A stretch of DNA of 56,517 nucleotides from contig PAKT01000111.1 of assembly GCA_002710725.1 (NCBI GenBank), positions 1 through 56,517 of the forward strand, written 5' to 3'. This document shows, one piece after another, positions 1-10,817 of the stretch. The position numbers were made by a program, and so were the translations under genes. The notes under the pieces were generated by a model. It saw nothing but the letters and a program-made list of their open reading frames with translations, had not been told where the DNA came from and searched no databases. Position 1 is the first letter of the stretch, and each line of letters begins with the position of its first letter. Source of the stretch: Spongiibacteraceae bacterium (GTDB lineage: Bacteria; Pseudomonadota; Gammaproteobacteria; Pseudomonadales; Spongiibacteraceae).

Positions 1-152
1 CCGGGCTTTTCCTCGAAGCCCACCCGGATCCGGCCAAGGCCAAATGTGATGGCCCCAGCGCCTTGCCGCTGGACAAGTTAGAGCCCTTCCTGGCGCAGAT
101 GAAGGCGGTGGACGACACCGTGAAACAGCTGCCCGCCCTCGATATTCAGTAA
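1..152 (+). CDS. kdsA: 3-deoxy-8-phosphooctulonate synthase, C-terminal end (partial)
   Basis: Only the last ~49 codons are present, in frame from base 3 to the TAA at 150-152. The translation opens [10 protein letters not shown] and continues [18 protein letters not shown], the typical C-terminus of KdsA. KdsA condenses arabinose-5-phosphate with phosphoenolpyruvate to make KDO-8-phosphate for lipopolysaccharide, in the cytoplasm. It lies 39 bp upstream of eno on the same strand, as in many gammaproteobacteria (pyrG-kdsA-eno). Eno supplies phosphoenolpyruvate, the KdsA substrate. The 5' part lies outside the window. Confidence 0.9.
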   Translation, partial: GLFLEAHPDPAKAKCDGPSALPLDKLEPFLAQMKAVDDTVKQLPALDIQ

Positions 153-173
153 CGCGAACCGAATACCTTTTGA

Positions 174-1475
<1,302 letters not shown>

Positions 1476-1498
1476 TTGCTGAATCGGGGAGCGCACCG

Positions 1499-1792
1499 GT
1501 GATCAGACGCAACTGGTTACTGTTCGCCCTGTTGGCGGTATTGCTCTGGTTGCAATACCGCCTCTGGTTTGGCCCCGGCAGCTGGGAGGAAATTACCCGG
1601 CTGCGCCGTGAGATTGCGCAGCAGGAGGAAACCAATGCCGAGCTGCGCGCTCGCAACGAAAAACTTTCTCGTGAAGTCCACAGCCTGAAGTCTGACCTTG
1701 GTACGGTAGAAGAACGCGCCCGTCGCGAGCTGGGCCTGATCAAGGAAGGTGAGACTTTTTATCTGATTGTCGAAGAGGACAAGAAGCCTTGA
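1499..1792 (+). CDS. ftsB: Cell division protein FtsB
   Basis: A 97-residue bitopic inner-membrane protein. It has a short cytoplasmic N-terminus (MIRRN), one membrane span at about residues 6-20 (LLFALLAVLLWLQYRLWF), then a periplasmic coiled coil at about 28-70 and a RRELGLIKEGETFY tail, all typical of FtsB/DivIC. FtsB joins FtsL and FtsQ in the divisome complex that licenses septal peptidoglycan synthesis. The start is GTG at 1499, behind GGGGAG. Its stop overlaps the TTG of ispD (TTGA), so the two are translationally coupled, as in other gammaproteobacteria. Confidence 0.93.
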   Translation: MIRRNWLLFALLAVLLWLQYRLWFGPGSWEEITRLRREIAQQEETNAELRARNEKLSREVHSLKSDLGTVEERARRELGLIKEGETFYLIVEEDKKP

Positions 1793-2496
1793 CGGCAGCC
1801 ACCAGTAAACTCTGGGCCGTTGTACCTGCTGCCGGTGTCGGCAGTCGCATGCAATCGACGACGCCCAAGCAATATTTGCTTCTCGCCGGTAAGCCGGTGT
1901 TATCGCACAGTCTCAGTCGGCTGTTGGCTCTGCCTGCGCTGCAGCAGGTGGTGGTGGCTGTCGCTGCCGACGATGCCTATTGGCCCTCCTTGCCGGAAGC
2001 TTCCGAGTCACGGGTGCTGGCGGTGGAAGGTGGGCGCGAGCGGGCAGATTCTGTGTTGGCGGGGCTTTTGGCTCTGGTGGAAAAAGCAGATGCCGATGAT
2101 TGGGTGCTGGTGCACGATGCGGCACGCCCCTGTGTGCAGTCGAAAAGCATTGCCGCCATGGTGGCCGCGTTGGTCGATCATCCGGTGGGCGGCATTATGG
2201 CAACGGCCATCGCGGATACGGTCAAGCAGGCCGGTGAAGGCCTCCGTATTGAGGCGACGCTGGATCGCTCGCGCTTGTGGGCCGCGCAAACACCGCAGCT
2301 GTTTCGTTATGGGTTGCTTAAGTCTGCGCTGCAGCAGGCCTTGGCGGCCGGCGTCGCGGTTACCGATGAAGCCTCGGCGCTGGAATGGGCAGGCCACACA
2401 CCGCAGCTGTTTGCGGGCAGTAAGACCAACCTGAAAATTACCGTGCCGGAAGATATACGCCTGGCGGAATTGATACTGGAAGCGGAAGGGGAATAA
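1789..2496 (+). CDS. ispD: 2-C-methyl-D-erythritol 4-phosphate cytidylyltransferase
   Basis: A 235-residue enzyme of the MEP isoprenoid pathway that transfers CMP from CTP to methylerythritol phosphate. The nucleotide-binding N-terminus reads VVPAAGVGSRMQ followed by PKQYLLLAGKPV. The VLVHDAARPCV segment and the later ATLDRSRLWAAQTPQLFR are family signatures. The start is TTG at 1789, overlapping the ftsB stop by four bases. ispF follows after three bases, so consecutive pathway steps are co-transcribed. An unrelated long ORF in another frame across this gene is a shadow. Confidence 0.96.
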   Translation: MTAATSKLWAVVPAAGVGSRMQSTTPKQYLLLAGKPVLSHSLSRLLALPALQQVVVAVAADDAYWPSLPEASESRVLAVEGGRERADSVLAGLLALVEKADADDWVLVHDAARPCVQSKSIAAMVAALVDHPVGGIMATAIADTVKQAGEGLRIEATLDRSRLWAAQTPQLFRYGLLKSALQQALAAGVAVTDEASALEWAGHTPQLFAGSKTNLKITVPEDIRLAELILEAEGE

Positions 2497-2499
2497 AGC

Positions 2500-2982
2500 A
2501 TGGCGCAGCTTCGTATCGGGCAGGGCATTGATGTTCACAAGTTTGGTGAAGGCGATGCGGTGGTGCTCGGCGGCGTAAGTATAGAGTGCGATCAAGGGCT
2601 GATAGCCCACTCTGACGGTGATGTGGTACTGCACGCCCTGTGCGATGCGCTTCTGGGGGCCTTGGCGCTGGGCGACATTGGCAAACATTTTCCCGATACC
2701 GATTCACGCTACGCGGGCATCGACAGTCGCCAGTTGTTGGGTCATGTGTATGCCTTGATTACTGAGCAGGGTTTTAAACTGGGTAACGCTGACATCACTG
2801 TGGTAGCACAAAAACCTCGGCTCGCGCCGCATATCGACAGTATGTGCAAAACCATTGCTTCGGATCTGCAGGTTGCCACCTCACAGGTCAGCGTGAAAGC
2901 GACCACCAGCGAAAAACTCGGCTTTACCGGCCGTGGCGAAGGCATTGCTGCCTTTGCCACTGTGCTGGTCGAGGCGGTCTGA
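2500..2982 (+). CDS. ispF: 2-C-methyl-D-erythritol 2,4-cyclodiphosphate synthase
   Basis: A 160-residue protein of the usual IspF length. It catalyses CMP release and ring closure in the MEP pathway, as a trimer with active sites at subunit interfaces. The GQGIDVHKF motif supplies the zinc ligands Asp and His near residues 8-10, and [25 protein letters not shown] carries the third His and the second metal region. The C-terminal [21 protein letters not shown] is typical. ATG at 2500, three bases after ispD. truD begins within a few bases of the stop. Confidence 0.97.
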   Translation: MAQLRIGQGIDVHKFGEGDAVVLGGVSIECDQGLIAHSDGDVVLHALCDALLGALALGDIGKHFPDTDSRYAGIDSRQLLGHVYALITEQGFKLGNADITVVAQKPRLAPHIDSMCKTIASDLQVATSQVSVKATTSEKLGFTGRGEGIAAFATVLVEAV

Positions 2983-2983
2983 C

Positions 2984-3973
2984 TTGCTGCCTTATGCTTG
3001 GGGCGGACCGCTTGCGACAGGGCAGTTGCGCGCCAAACCGGAACATTTCCAGGTCACGGAATTACTTGAGGTCGATTTCAGCGCTGCCGGTGAGTTTGAT
3101 TGGGTCTATGTCGAAAAGAACGGCCTAAGCACACCGGAGGCGGCGGAGCTTCTGCAGCAGTTTTCGGTAGCCAAAGACATCAGCTACTCCGGGCTGAAAG
3201 ACAAAGACGCGGTAACGCGGCAGTGGTTCAGCCTGCACATGTTGGGGCAGGCCAGCGCGGACTGGCAGAACTTTAATCATTCGGGCCTACGTGTTCTGGA
3301 CTCTCAGCGTCACCAGCGCAAATTGCGGCGCGGTACCCACCGTTATAACCAGTTCACACTGGTATTAAGTGGGGTGTCTGCGGACGAGCTCAGCGAGCGA
3401 GTGCAGTGTGTCGCAGAACAGGGTTTTCCCAATTATTTCGGGGAGCAGCGCTTTGGTCACGGCGGCAATAACCTTGATCAGGCGCGCCGCTGGTTGAGCG
3501 GTGGCCGCAAGGTTTCGCGTTTCAAACGTGGCTTGTGGTTGTCGGTATTGCGCTCTCACCTGTTTAACTGTGTATTGGCCGAGCGTGTGCAGCAGGCCAA
3601 CTGGAACCAGCCACTACCGGGCGATTTGTTTTGTCTGGGTGATGGCAACAGCGTTTTTCAGGAAGCAGATGATGAACTTGCTGCAGCGCGGGTAAACGCG
3701 GGTGAAATCCACCCCTCCGGCCCCTTGCCCGGCAGTGTCGGACGCATCTGGGTAGAGTCTGCTGCGCTGGAACTGGAGCGGGAAGTGCTGGCGACGGAGC
3801 AGGACACGATTGCGGCGCTGGCCGCCCGGCGTGTTGATGCAGCTCGGCGTCCACTGCGGGTGATCCCGAAAGCATTGACCATAACGGGAGTAGCAGAGGG
3901 CTGCCAGCTGGAATTCAGCTTGCCCAAAGGCTGCTTCGCCACCGCGCTTGTGCGAGAATTGATAGATTATTAA
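2984..3973 (+). CDS. truD: tRNA pseudouridine(13) synthase TruD
   Basis: TruD isomerises uridine 13 of tRNA-Glu. The motif GLKDKDAVTRQWFSL contains the catalytic Asp, and the TruD-specific FPNYFGEQRFGHGGNN segment follows. I set the start at TTG 2984, one base after the ispF stop, giving LLPYAWGG as the opening and 329 residues (E. coli has 349). A longer ATG-started reading from 2933 would overlap ispF by 50 bases and add residues without family similarity. Reading from ispD to truD is continuous, so this is one operon. In most relatives surE follows, but here pcm does. Confidence 0.93.
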   Translation: MLPYAWGGPLATGQLRAKPEHFQVTELLEVDFSAAGEFDWVYVEKNGLSTPEAAELLQQFSVAKDISYSGLKDKDAVTRQWFSLHMLGQASADWQNFNHSGLRVLDSQRHQRKLRRGTHRYNQFTLVLSGVSADELSERVQCVAEQGFPNYFGEQRFGHGGNNLDQARRWLSGGRKVSRFKRGLWLSVLRSHLFNCVLAERVQQANWNQPLPGDLFCLGDGNSVFQEADDELAAARVNAGEIHPSGPLPGSVGRIWVESAALELEREVLATEQDTIAALAARRVDAARRPLRVIPKALTITGVAEGCQLEFSLPKGCFATALVRELIDY

Positions 3974-4021
3974 AAAGTGACAGCCACCGGTATGACGCAG
4001 TTAAACCTCGGCGGGATCGGG

Positions 4022-4660
4022 ATGACCTCCCAGCGAACCCGCGACCGCCTGATCAGCCGCCTGAAAGAGCAGGGTATTGATGATCAGCGCGTGCTTGAAG
4101 TCATGGGGCGAACCCCTCGGCATATCTTTCTCGACGAAGCCCTGTCGCACCGCGCCTACGAAGACAGTGCGCTGCCGATAGGCTATCAGCAAACCCTGTC
4201 CCAACCCTATATTGTGGCACTCATGACCCAGTTACTGCTGAGTATGGGCGAGCGCACGCGGGTGTTGGAGATCGGCACCGGTTCGGGCTACCAGACCGCG
4301 ATACTGGCGCAAGTGGTTACTCGGGTATACAGCGTGGAACGCATCCTGCCGCTGCAGGAGAAAGCCCGTGAGCGGCTACGCACACTGGGCTTGAGCAACG
4401 TTCACCTGAAGCACGCTGATGGCGGTATGGGCTGGGAAGAACGCGGCCCCTACGATGGCATTATTGTCACCGCAGCCCCCGAGCGGGTTCCGCCCGCGCT
4501 TACGGAACAGCTTGCCGAAGGCGGTGTGTTGGTGATTCCGGTTGGGGACAATCGCGGCCAGCGTTTGCAGCTGCTGAAAAAGCGGGATGGCGAGCTGGAA
4601 GAGGTTTCCATTACCCCAGTCATGTTTGTGCCGCTTCTGGAAGGCGTGGTTGGTCGATGA
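4022..4660 (+). CDS. pcm: Protein-L-isoaspartate O-methyltransferase
   Basis: Pcm methylates isoaspartyl residues in damaged proteins with S-adenosylmethionine, starting their repair. The class I methyltransferase motif VLEIGTGSGYQTAILAQ is clear, followed by VYSVERI and the DGIIVTAAPE segment. I chose ATG 4022 because it gives MTSQRTRDRL, the start of Pseudomonas homologues, and 212 residues. In-frame GTG 3977 and ATG 3992 would add 15 or 10 poorly conserved residues. Its stop overlaps the ATG of the next gene. surE, the usual upstream neighbour, is absent. Confidence 0.92.
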   Translation: MTSQRTRDRLISRLKEQGIDDQRVLEVMGRTPRHIFLDEALSHRAYEDSALPIGYQQTLSQPYIVALMTQLLLSMGERTRVLEIGTGSGYQTAILAQVVTRVYSVERILPLQEKARERLRTLGLSNVHLKHADGGMGWEERGPYDGIIVTAAPERVPPALTEQLAEGGVLVIPVGDNRGQRLQLLKKRDGELEEVSITPVMFVPLLEGVVGR

Positions 4661-5514
4661 AGCCGGCGGGCATTTTTGTTCGCGGGCTGGCGATGGGGGC
4701 GGCGGATGTGGTGCCGGGGGTTTCCGGTGGCACCGTCGCCCTGATTACCGGCATTTACGAGCGGCTGATCAAAAGCCTCAGCGCCTTTAGTCTGGATGCC
4801 TGTCGCTATCTGCTGAAAGGGCAGGTGAGTGAAGCCTGGCGCCATATTGACGGCAACTTTCTGCTGGCGCTGTTTGCCGGTGTTGCCACCAGCCTGTTCT
4901 CGCTGGCGAAAATTATAAGCTCAGCGCTGGAGCAGCACCCGCACGAGGTGTATTCCTTTTTTATGGGCTTGATTCTCGCATCGTCGATCCTGTTGGCTCG
5001 GGATATTCGTCCCTGGCGGGCGGGCAGCTGGATGGCCTTGATCATGGGCGTTCTGTTGATGTTGCTGGTATCTGAGCTGCGCCCCGCAACACCGGAAGTC
5101 GGGCCCCTGCTCTTGTTCGGCGCGGGTGCCATTGCCATTTGCGCGATGATCCTGCCGGGTATTTCCGGGAGTTTTCTGCTGCTCATCATGGGCGTTTACC
5201 CGGTAGTGTTGGGTGCGATAGAGTCGCTGGATTTCGCAACACTGGCAGTGTTTGCCTTGGGCTGTGCTGTCGGCCTGTTGTCCTTTGTGCGACTGCTGTC
5301 CTGGCTTTTACTTCACTGTCGACTCATCCTGATGGCTTTTCTGGTTGGCGTGCTGTTGGGTTCATTGAAAGTGCTATGGCCTTGGCAGTCGGAGCAGGTG
5401 CTGGTATTGCCGGTCTGGCAGGAGAGCGCTATGGCGGCGGCCATGTTCGTCTTTGGCCTGGGGCTGGTGCTGGCATTGGCGCAGCTGGGGGAAGGTCAGC
5501 GACAAAGTGATTAG
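4657..5514 (+). CDS. DUF368 family membrane protein, likely undecaprenyl-phosphate transporter (PopT family)
   Basis: A 285-residue polytopic inner-membrane protein. The N-terminal GLAMGAADVVPGVSGGTVALITGIYERLI is the DUF368 signature, and a second related motif MILPGISGSFLLLIMGVY appears near residue 165. About eight hydrophobic segments are visible. DUF368 proteins (PopT) have been shown to recycle undecaprenyl phosphate across the cytoplasmic membrane for cell-envelope synthesis; assignment here is by family only. ATG 4657 overlaps the pcm stop (ATGA), so it is coupled to pcm. It occupies the slot between pcm and nlpD, which are usually adjacent. Confidence 0.85.
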   Translation: MKPAGIFVRGLAMGAADVVPGVSGGTVALITGIYERLIKSLSAFSLDACRYLLKGQVSEAWRHIDGNFLLALFAGVATSLFSLAKIISSALEQHPHEVYSFFMGLILASSILLARDIRPWRAGSWMALIMGVLLMLLVSELRPATPEVGPLLLFGAGAIAICAMILPGISGSFLLLIMGVYPVVLGAIESLDFATLAVFALGCAVGLLSFVRLLSWLLLHCRLILMAFLVGVLLGSLKVLWPWQSEQVLVLPVWQESAMAAAMFVFGLGLVLALAQLGEGQRQSD

Positions 5515-5691
5515 TGGCGTTTTTTAAGATTTTTTTCGCATAAAGACGTACGGTGTAGCTTTTCCTGGTTATTAAAATTGAGAGGAAAGTCCCTGTTTTT
5601 TGTCTCCGCCGGTGTCAAACAGTGAGTCTTTCTGAGCGCGTATCGCGAGGGGATCAACGTTATTTCTCAAGTCGGTAAGCCTGAAAATTCA

Positions 5692-6486
5692 TTGTCTTGG
5701 CTGCGTTTTCTAAACCGTAGCCTGCTCTTCGCTGGGGCCGCAATTCTGCTTTTGGCCTGTGGCTCCGGACCTAACTTTGCCCCCGTAGAAGACCTTCATT
5801 CGCCGCCGGAGCGGGTGCCGGAATACTATGTAGTGCGCTCGGGCGACACCCTGTTCTCTATTGCATTTCGCTACGGGCTGGACTTTCGCGGGTTAGCGTC
5901 TGCTAACGGAATTGGTCGGGGCTACGCTATCTATCCCGGTCAGAAACTGCGCCTCGATGACTCATCGTCAAGCGCCCGCGCGACTGCTCCGGTAGCTTCT
6001 TCCTCGCCCGAGTCCAGCTCATCTAACGCACTGAGTAAGCCGAAAAAACCGGCGGCGTCGGTTGCCAATAAACAGCGTACAACTCCGCCGCCAGAGCGCG
6101 TTATTACGCCGATTTCGACCTGGCTGTGGCCCAGTGAAGGAACGATCGTTAGAGGCTTTAACAGTTCTCAGTACGCCCACAAAGGTATTGATATTGCTGG
6201 AAAGTTGGAGCAGCCTGTAACTGCGGCTGCGGCCGGTGTGGTTGTGTATGCAGGCAGCGGTTTGGTCGGATACGGCAAGCTGCTCATTGTTAAACACAAC
6301 GATCGCTACCTGAGCGCTTACGCCCACAACAATCGGCTGTTGGTTAAAGAAGGGGAAACCGTTCGACAGGGACAGACGATTGCCAAAATGGGCGACACGG
6401 GAACAGATAGCGTCAAACTGCATTTTGAAATACGAGAAGACGGCAAACCGATTAATCCGGTAAAGCTGCTACCGAAAAGGAATTGA
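5692..6486 (+). CDS. nlpD: LysM/M23 lipoprotein, NlpD-like activator of septal amidase
   Basis: An outer-membrane lipoprotein of about 264 residues with basic residues R5 and R9, a hydrophobic stretch and lipobox LLAC (Cys23). It has a LysM domain at about 48-88 (YYVVRSGDTLFSIAFRYG), a Ser/Pro-rich linker, and an M23/LytM domain at about 150-262. The M23 site keeps HKGID but has VKLHFEI where active enzymes have HxH, so it is probably a non-catalytic amidase activator, like E. coli NlpD (activates AmiC). The start is uncertain: TTG 5692 gives the neatest signal peptide but has a weak ribosome site, while GAGGGG at 5647 sits nine bases before an in-frame ATT at 5662. It precedes rpoS, whose main promoter lies within nlpD in other species. 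Confidence 0.9.
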   Translation: MSWLRFLNRSLLFAGAAILLLACGSGPNFAPVEDLHSPPERVPEYYVVRSGDTLFSIAFRYGLDFRGLASANGIGRGYAIYPGQKLRLDDSSSSARATAPVASSSPESSSSNALSKPKKPAASVANKQRTTPPPERVITPISTWLWPSEGTIVRGFNSSQYAHKGIDIAGKLEQPVTAAAAGVVVYAGSGLVGYGKLLIVKHNDRYLSAYAHNNRLLVKEGETVRQGQTIAKMGDTGTDSVKLHFEIREDGKPINPVKLLPKRN

Positions 6487-6597
6487 GCGCAACAACACAA
6501 GGGAATCAGGGGAACAACAGCACGCTATGCAATCGTTTTTGAAACGCTGCTGGCGGGCGGATCATCAGGCAGACAGAGACAAGAAAAGGATGTTGCC

Positions 6598-7548
6598 ATG
6601 AGTACAGATGCCCAAGAGTTTTCCTTAGAAGAACCAGCCGTCGAAATACTCTCCCGTGGAGATGCCGCGCCAGATACTGCGAAATCCCCTAAAAAAACGC
6701 GCCGCGAACCTCGCGGTGAACTCGATGCGACTCAGCTTTACCTCAACGAAATCGGCTACTCCCCGCTGCTTACTGCAGAAGAAGAAGTGCATTTTTCGCG
6801 ACTTGCTCAGCGTGGCGATGAGGCAGGTCGTAAACGCATGATCGTCAGCAACCTGCGTCTGGTTGTTAAAATCGCAAGGCGTTACACCAATCGCGGGCTC
6901 AGCCTGCTTGATTTGATTGAGGAAGGAAACCTCGGTCTGATTCACGCGGTTGAAAAGTTTGACCCTGAGCGCGGCTTTCGATTTTCAACCTACGCCACAT
7001 GGTGGATACGTCAGACCATTGAGCGTGGTTTGATGAATCAGACGCGAACCATTCGTCTCCCGATTCACGTCGTCAAGGAGCTCAACGTTTACCTGCGAGC
7101 GGCGCGTGAGTTGACCCAGACACTTGATCACGAACCTACCTACGATGAGGTCGCCAAACGCGTCGACAAGCCGGTGGCCGCGGTAGAAAAGATGATGGGT
7201 CTCAATGAGCGGGTCGGCTCGGTGGATGTGCCCATGGGGCGCGAATCCGATAAGCCGCTGCTGGAATCGCTGCCCGACGAAGCGGCGCAGGATCCGGCGG
7301 ATCTGCTGCAGGACGACCATCTCAAGGAAGCGATTGGTGAGTGGCTGGATGAGTTGAACGAGAAACAGCGGGAAGTGCTGGCCCGGCGGTTTGGCTTGCG
7401 AGGCCATGAACCTGCCACCCTCGAAGAGGTAGGCGCAGAGATTGGCCTGACCCGCGAGCGGGTTCGCCAGATTCAGGTTGAAGCGCTTAAGGCTTTGCGC
7501 GGTATCTTTGAGCGCAAGGGGGTCGATCAGGAAGCGGTCTTTAACTGA
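6598..7548 (+). CDS. rpoS: RNA polymerase sigma factor RpoS
   Basis: A 316-residue sigma-70 family group 2 factor for stationary phase and general stress. Region 1.2 begins [21 protein letters not shown], and region 2 contains [55 protein letters not shown]. Region 3 follows from about residue 160, and region 4 ends with [27 protein letters not shown], the -35 recognition helix. ATG 6598 has AAAGGA upstream. It follows nlpD by 111 bp and is followed by a bidirectional terminator shared with fdxA. It is slightly shorter than E. coli RpoS (330). Confidence 0.97.
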   Translation: MSTDAQEFSLEEPAVEILSRGDAAPDTAKSPKKTRREPRGELDATQLYLNEIGYSPLLTAEEEVHFSRLAQRGDEAGRKRMIVSNLRLVVKIARRYTNRGLSLLDLIEEGNLGLIHAVEKFDPERGFRFSTYATWWIRQTIERGLMNQTRTIRLPIHVVKELNVYLRAARELTQTLDHEPTYDEVAKRVDKPVAAVEKMMGLNERVGSVDVPMGRESDKPLLESLPDEAAQDPADLLQDDHLKEAIGEWLDELNEKQREVLARRFGLRGHEPATLEEVGAEIGLTRERVRQIQVEALKALRGIFERKGVDQEAVFN

Positions 7549-7594
7549 AAGCCTAACGTTTTGAACAGACACAAAAAGCAACAGACACAAAAAA

Positions 7595-7615
7595 AGCGGC
7601 CCAGGCCGCTTTTTT
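7595..7615. terminator. Bidirectional intrinsic terminator between rpoS and fdxA
   Basis: The stem AGCGGC/GCCGCT (7595-7600 with 7605-7610) has a four-base loop. A T-run follows at 7611-7615 and an A-run precedes from about 7588, so the hairpin can stop rpoS on + and fdxA on -. Confidence 0.85.
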
Positions 7616-7630
7616 ATCGCCCGGAAAAAC

Positions 7631-7954
7631 TCAACGCTCCAGGTACTTGAGTTTTCCTTCCACGCCGGCCCATTCTTCGGCGTCAGCCGGCGGCTCTTTC
7701 ATCTCGGTGATGTTCGGCCAGATTTCAGCCAGCTCGGCATTCAGTTCCAGAAATACCTGCTGGTCTTCCGGCAACTCGTCTTCCGAGAAGATAGCGTCTA
7801 CCGGGCACTCGGGCTCACACAGGGCGCAGTCAATGCACTCGTCGGGGTGGATGACCAGAAAGTTTGGCCCTTCGTAAAAACAGTCGACGGGACACACTTC
7901 CACGCAGTCTGTGTGTTTGCATTTGATGCAGCTTTCCCCAACCACAAATGTCAT
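7631..7954 (-). CDS. fdxA: Ferredoxin FdxA (7Fe-8S type)
   Basis: A 107-residue low-potential ferredoxin. The first cluster region is [18 protein letters not shown] and the second [17 protein letters not shown], the mixed [3Fe-4S]/[4Fe-4S] pattern of the Azotobacter FdI/FdxA family. The C-terminal tail ([16 protein letters not shown]) is also typical of FdxA. It is a cytoplasmic electron carrier. It is convergent with rpoS and shares its terminator. It lies downstream of mutS with 127 bp between them. The rpoS-fdxA-mutS arrangement is conserved in Pseudomonas. Confidence 0.95.
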   Translation of the reverse strand: MTFVVGESCIKCKHTDCVEVCPVDCFYEGPNFLVIHPDECIDCALCEPECPVDAIFSEDELPEDQQVFLELNAELAEIWPNITEMKEPPADAEEWAGVEGKLKYLER

Positions 7955-8081
7955 ATTCTGCCTCGTTATCCTGTCCGAATACTTGCCTGGTAAGTGACCG
8001 CAGGTCTTTGAAGGCGGCTATTCTACCACCTCAAAAAGAAATGGGTACCACCCAATGGCTAACAATCGGTAACAATTCGGG

Positions 8082-10655
8082 TCACTTTTTTTCCAGGGAT
8101 TTAAGCGTGTAGAGAAGCTCGAGGGCCTGCCGGGGGGAGAGCTCATCGGGTTCAACGGCCTGCAGGGCTTCCAGCGCAGGGCTGGGCTCCGGGGCCGCGG
8201 CAAACAGGTCCGGCTGGGCTGGAACGTGGCCGTTCACTTTGGTCGGTGCTACCTGCTGCTCCAGGCTGGCCAGCTTGCGGCGGGCGTTGTGGATGACGGC
8301 GGGTGGATTCCCAGCCAGTTTGGCCACCTGCAAGCCGTAGCTTTGATTGGCCGGGCCTTCCTGAACCGCATGCAGAAACACAATATGGTCTTCGTGCTCG
8401 GTGGCATCCAGATGCACATTCACGGCTTCGGGATACTGCTCGGGCAGGGCGGTCAGCTCAAAATAATGGGTGGCGAAGAGGGTGCAGGCGCGAATCTCTT
8501 CTACCAGCCGCACGGCGCAGGCCCAGGCCAGTGACAGGCCATCGAAGGTACTGGTGCCACGACCGATTTCATCCATCAGCACCAGGCTGTTGGCGGTGGC
8601 GTTGTTCAGGATGTTAGCGGTTTCTGTCATTTCGACCATGAAGGTCGAGCGCCCGCCGGCGAGATCATCGGACGACCCTATGCGGGTAAAAATCTGGTCG
8701 ACCAATGGAATACGGGCGGATCTGGCGGGCACAAAACTGCCAATATGGGCCAGCAGCACAATCAGTGCAGTCTGGCGCATATAGGTCGATTTACCGCCCA
8801 TGTTCGGGCCGGTGATGACGAGCATGCGTCGCTGTTCGTCAAAGCGGGTATCGTTGGCGATAAAGGGGGTGTCGAGTACCGACTCCACAACCGGGTGACG
8901 GCCGCCTTCGATATGCAGCTCGCCCTCTGGTGACAGCTGCGGCTGACAGAAATCCAGGGCCGTGGCGCGCTCGGCCAGGGTGGCGAGCACATCCAGTTCG
9001 GCAACGGCTTCAGCGCAGCTTTGCAGCGGCAGCAGAGATTTATTCAGCGTTTCCAGCAGCTCGTCGTAGAGCCCCTTTTCCCGGGCCAACGCCCGGCTTT
9101 TGCTGCTCAGGGCCTTGTCTTCAAATTCTTTCAGCTCGGGGGTGATAAAACGTTCCGCGTTTTTCAGGGTCTGGCGGCGTGTGTATTCCACGGGCGCTTC
9201 GCTGGCCTGGGCGCGGCTGATTTCGATGTAGTAACCGTGCACCCGGTTGTAGCCGACCTTGAGGGTGGTGAGGCCGGTGCGTTTGCGTTCGCGGGTTTCC
9301 AGCTGTACCAGAAAATCACCGGCGTTGGTGCTGATGTTGCGCAGTTCATCCAGTTCGGTATCGAAACCTTCGGCAATGACGCCGCCGTCGCGGATCACCA
9401 TGGGCGGGTTTTCCACCAGCGCCCGGTCGAGCAGCTCGGTCAGCTCGGGAAAGTTGCCAAGCCGGTCGGCCAGTTGTTGCAGGTGAGGGTTTTCGATGGG
9501 GCGTAATTGGGCCACCAGCGAGGGCACCGCTGTGAGAGAGCGGCACAGGCGTGTGAGATCGCGGGGCCGGGCCGAACGCAGGGCGACCCGCGCCAGAATA
9601 CGCTCCATATCACCAATCTGCTTCAGCTCGTCGCGAATCTGATCAAAGCGGAAATCGCTCAGCAGGTCGGCAATGCTCTGCTGGCGCCCCTGCAATTCGT
9701 GCAGGTCGCGCAGGGGGCGGTGCAGCCAGCGTCGCAGCAGACGCCCGCCCATGCTGGTGCGGGTGGTGCCCAGTACGGAGTAGAGGGTGTTGTCTTCACC
9801 GCCGTTCAGGTTGATATCCAACTCGAGATTGCGCCGGGTGGCGGCGTCGATGGCGACGCTGTCACTGCGGTTCTCGTGCCGGATGCTGCGAATGTGGGGC
9901 AGGTCGGTGCGTTGGGTTTCTTTGGCGTACTGCAGCAGGCAGCCCGCCGCGCCGAGAGCTGTCGTCAGCTCACTGCAGCCAAAGCCCTGCAGATCCTTGG
10001 TGCCGAACTGCTGGTTCAGCAGTCGCTGGGCCGTTTCCAGTTCGAACTCCCAGGGCGGGCAGCGACGAAAGCCGGGGCGGCTTTCCAGCGATTGGCTGAT
10101 GGACAGGCTTTCATTCACCAGCAACTCGACCGGGTTCAGACGCTGTATTTCTGCCCTCAAGGCATCTTCGCCCTCGGCTTCGAGAACTACAAAACGGCCG
10201 CTGCTGATGTCGAGGCAGGCAATGCCAAAGGTATCGGCCTGTTGATGCAGGGCCACCAGCAGGTTGTCGCGGCGTTCCTCCAGCAGGGCCTCGTCGCTGA
10301 CAGTTCCGGGGGTGACGATACGCACCACCTTGCGATCCACCGGCCCCTTACTGGTTGCCGGGTCGCCGATCTGCTCTGCTATGGCGATGGATTGCCCCTT
10401 GCGCACCAGTCGGCCGAGGTAGGATTCTGCCGCGTGGTAGGGCACCCCGCACATGGGAATGGGCTCGCCGCCGGATTTACCGCGGGCGGTCAGGGTAATG
10501 TCGAGCAATTCGGCGGCCTTTTTGGCATCGTCGAAAAACAGCTCGTAAAAGTCGCCCATGCGGTAGAAAACCAGCTCGCGGGGGTGCTCCGCCTTGATTT
10601 TCAGGTACTGCTGCATCATGGGGGTGTGCTGTTCTTGCTTGGCGGTGGCGCTCAT
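8082..10655 (-). CDS. mutS: DNA mismatch repair protein MutS
   Basis: An 857-residue MutS, normal for MutS1. It recognises mispairs and small loops and recruits MutL. The N-terminal mismatch-binding domain includes the Phe-X-Glu motif in [10 protein letters not shown]. The connector, core/lever and clamp regions follow, and the C-terminal ATPase has Walker [14 protein letters not shown], Walker [17 protein letters not shown] and the helix-turn-helix dimerisation region. The C-terminal tail includes [18 protein letters not shown]. It is divergent from recA, with about 195 bp between the start codons. Long ORFs on the opposite strand here (one of 383 codons) are shadows. Confidence 0.98.
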   Translation of the reverse strand: MSATAKQEQHTPMMQQYLKIKAEHPRELVFYRMGDFYELFFDDAKKAAELLDITLTARGKSGGEPIPMCGVPYHAAESYLGRLVRKGQSIAIAEQIGDPATSKGPVDRKVVRIVTPGTVSDEALLEERRDNLLVALHQQADTFGIACLDISSGRFVVLEAEGEDALRAEIQRLNPVELLVNESLSISQSLESRPGFRRCPPWEFELETAQRLLNQQFGTKDLQGFGCSELTTALGAAGCLLQYAKETQRTDLPHIRSIRHENRSDSVAIDAATRRNLELDINLNGGEDNTLYSVLGTTRTSMGGRLLRRWLHRPLRDLHELQGRQQSIADLLSDFRFDQIRDELKQIGDMERILARVALRSARPRDLTRLCRSLTAVPSLVAQLRPIENPHLQQLADRLGNFPELTELLDRALVENPPMVIRDGGVIAEGFDTELDELRNISTNAGDFLVQLETRERKRTGLTTLKVGYNRVHGYYIEISRAQASEAPVEYTRRQTLKNAERFITPELKEFEDKALSSKSRALAREKGLYDELLETLNKSLLPLQSCAEAVAELDVLATLAERATALDFCQPQLSPEGELHIEGGRHPVVESVLDTPFIANDTRFDEQRRMLVITGPNMGGKSTYMRQTALIVLLAHIGSFVPARSARIPLVDQIFTRIGSSDDLAGGRSTFMVEMTETANILNNATANSLVLMDEIGRGTSTFDGLSLAWACAVRLVEEIRACTLFATHYFELTALPEQYPEAVNVHLDATEHEDHIVFLHAVQEGPANQSYGLQVAKLAGNPPAVIHNARRKLASLEQQVAPTKVNGHVPAQPDLFAAAPEPSPALEALQAVEPDELSPRQALELLYTLKSLEKK

Positions 10656-10778
10656 TGACTCTTACAGGCCCTGCGTTGTGAAGGTGCCGATTGTACGGCG
10701 GTGCACCGGTTCCGGCAAAGGCTCGCCCCGGCATTCTGTCGGTTTGATCACCCAGGTGAAAAAAGTTGCTGTCAACGG

Positions 10779-10807
10779 TTGACACTGCCCCTTGTTATAC
10801 TGATTAT
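10779..10807 (+). promoter_or_regulatory. Predicted sigma-70 promoter of recA
   Basis: A perfect -35 TTGACA (10779-10784) and a -10-like GATTAT (10802-10807) are separated by 17 bp. The -10 lies inside the LexA box, so LexA binding should occlude RNA polymerase. Confidence 0.75.
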
Positions 10808-10817
10808 ATATACAGTT
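10798..10817 (+). promoter_or_regulatory. LexA-binding SOS box of recA
   Basis: The core CTGATTATATATACAG (10800-10815) differs from the gammaproteobacterial consensus CTGTATATATATACAG at two positions near its left end and has the alternating AT centre. It overlaps the predicted -10 and lies 33 bp before the recA start codon, as expected for SOS control of recA. Confidence 0.85.

Noticed and set aside
2008-2688. 226-codon frame on the minus strand across ispD/ispF
   Set aside because: It is opposite two conserved genes and shows no domain, so it is a shadow.
9507-10658. Long open frame (383 codons) on the plus strand opposite mutS
   Set aside because: It is antisense to the well-conserved mutS and has no recognisable domain; its composition reflects the GC-rich codon positions of mutS.
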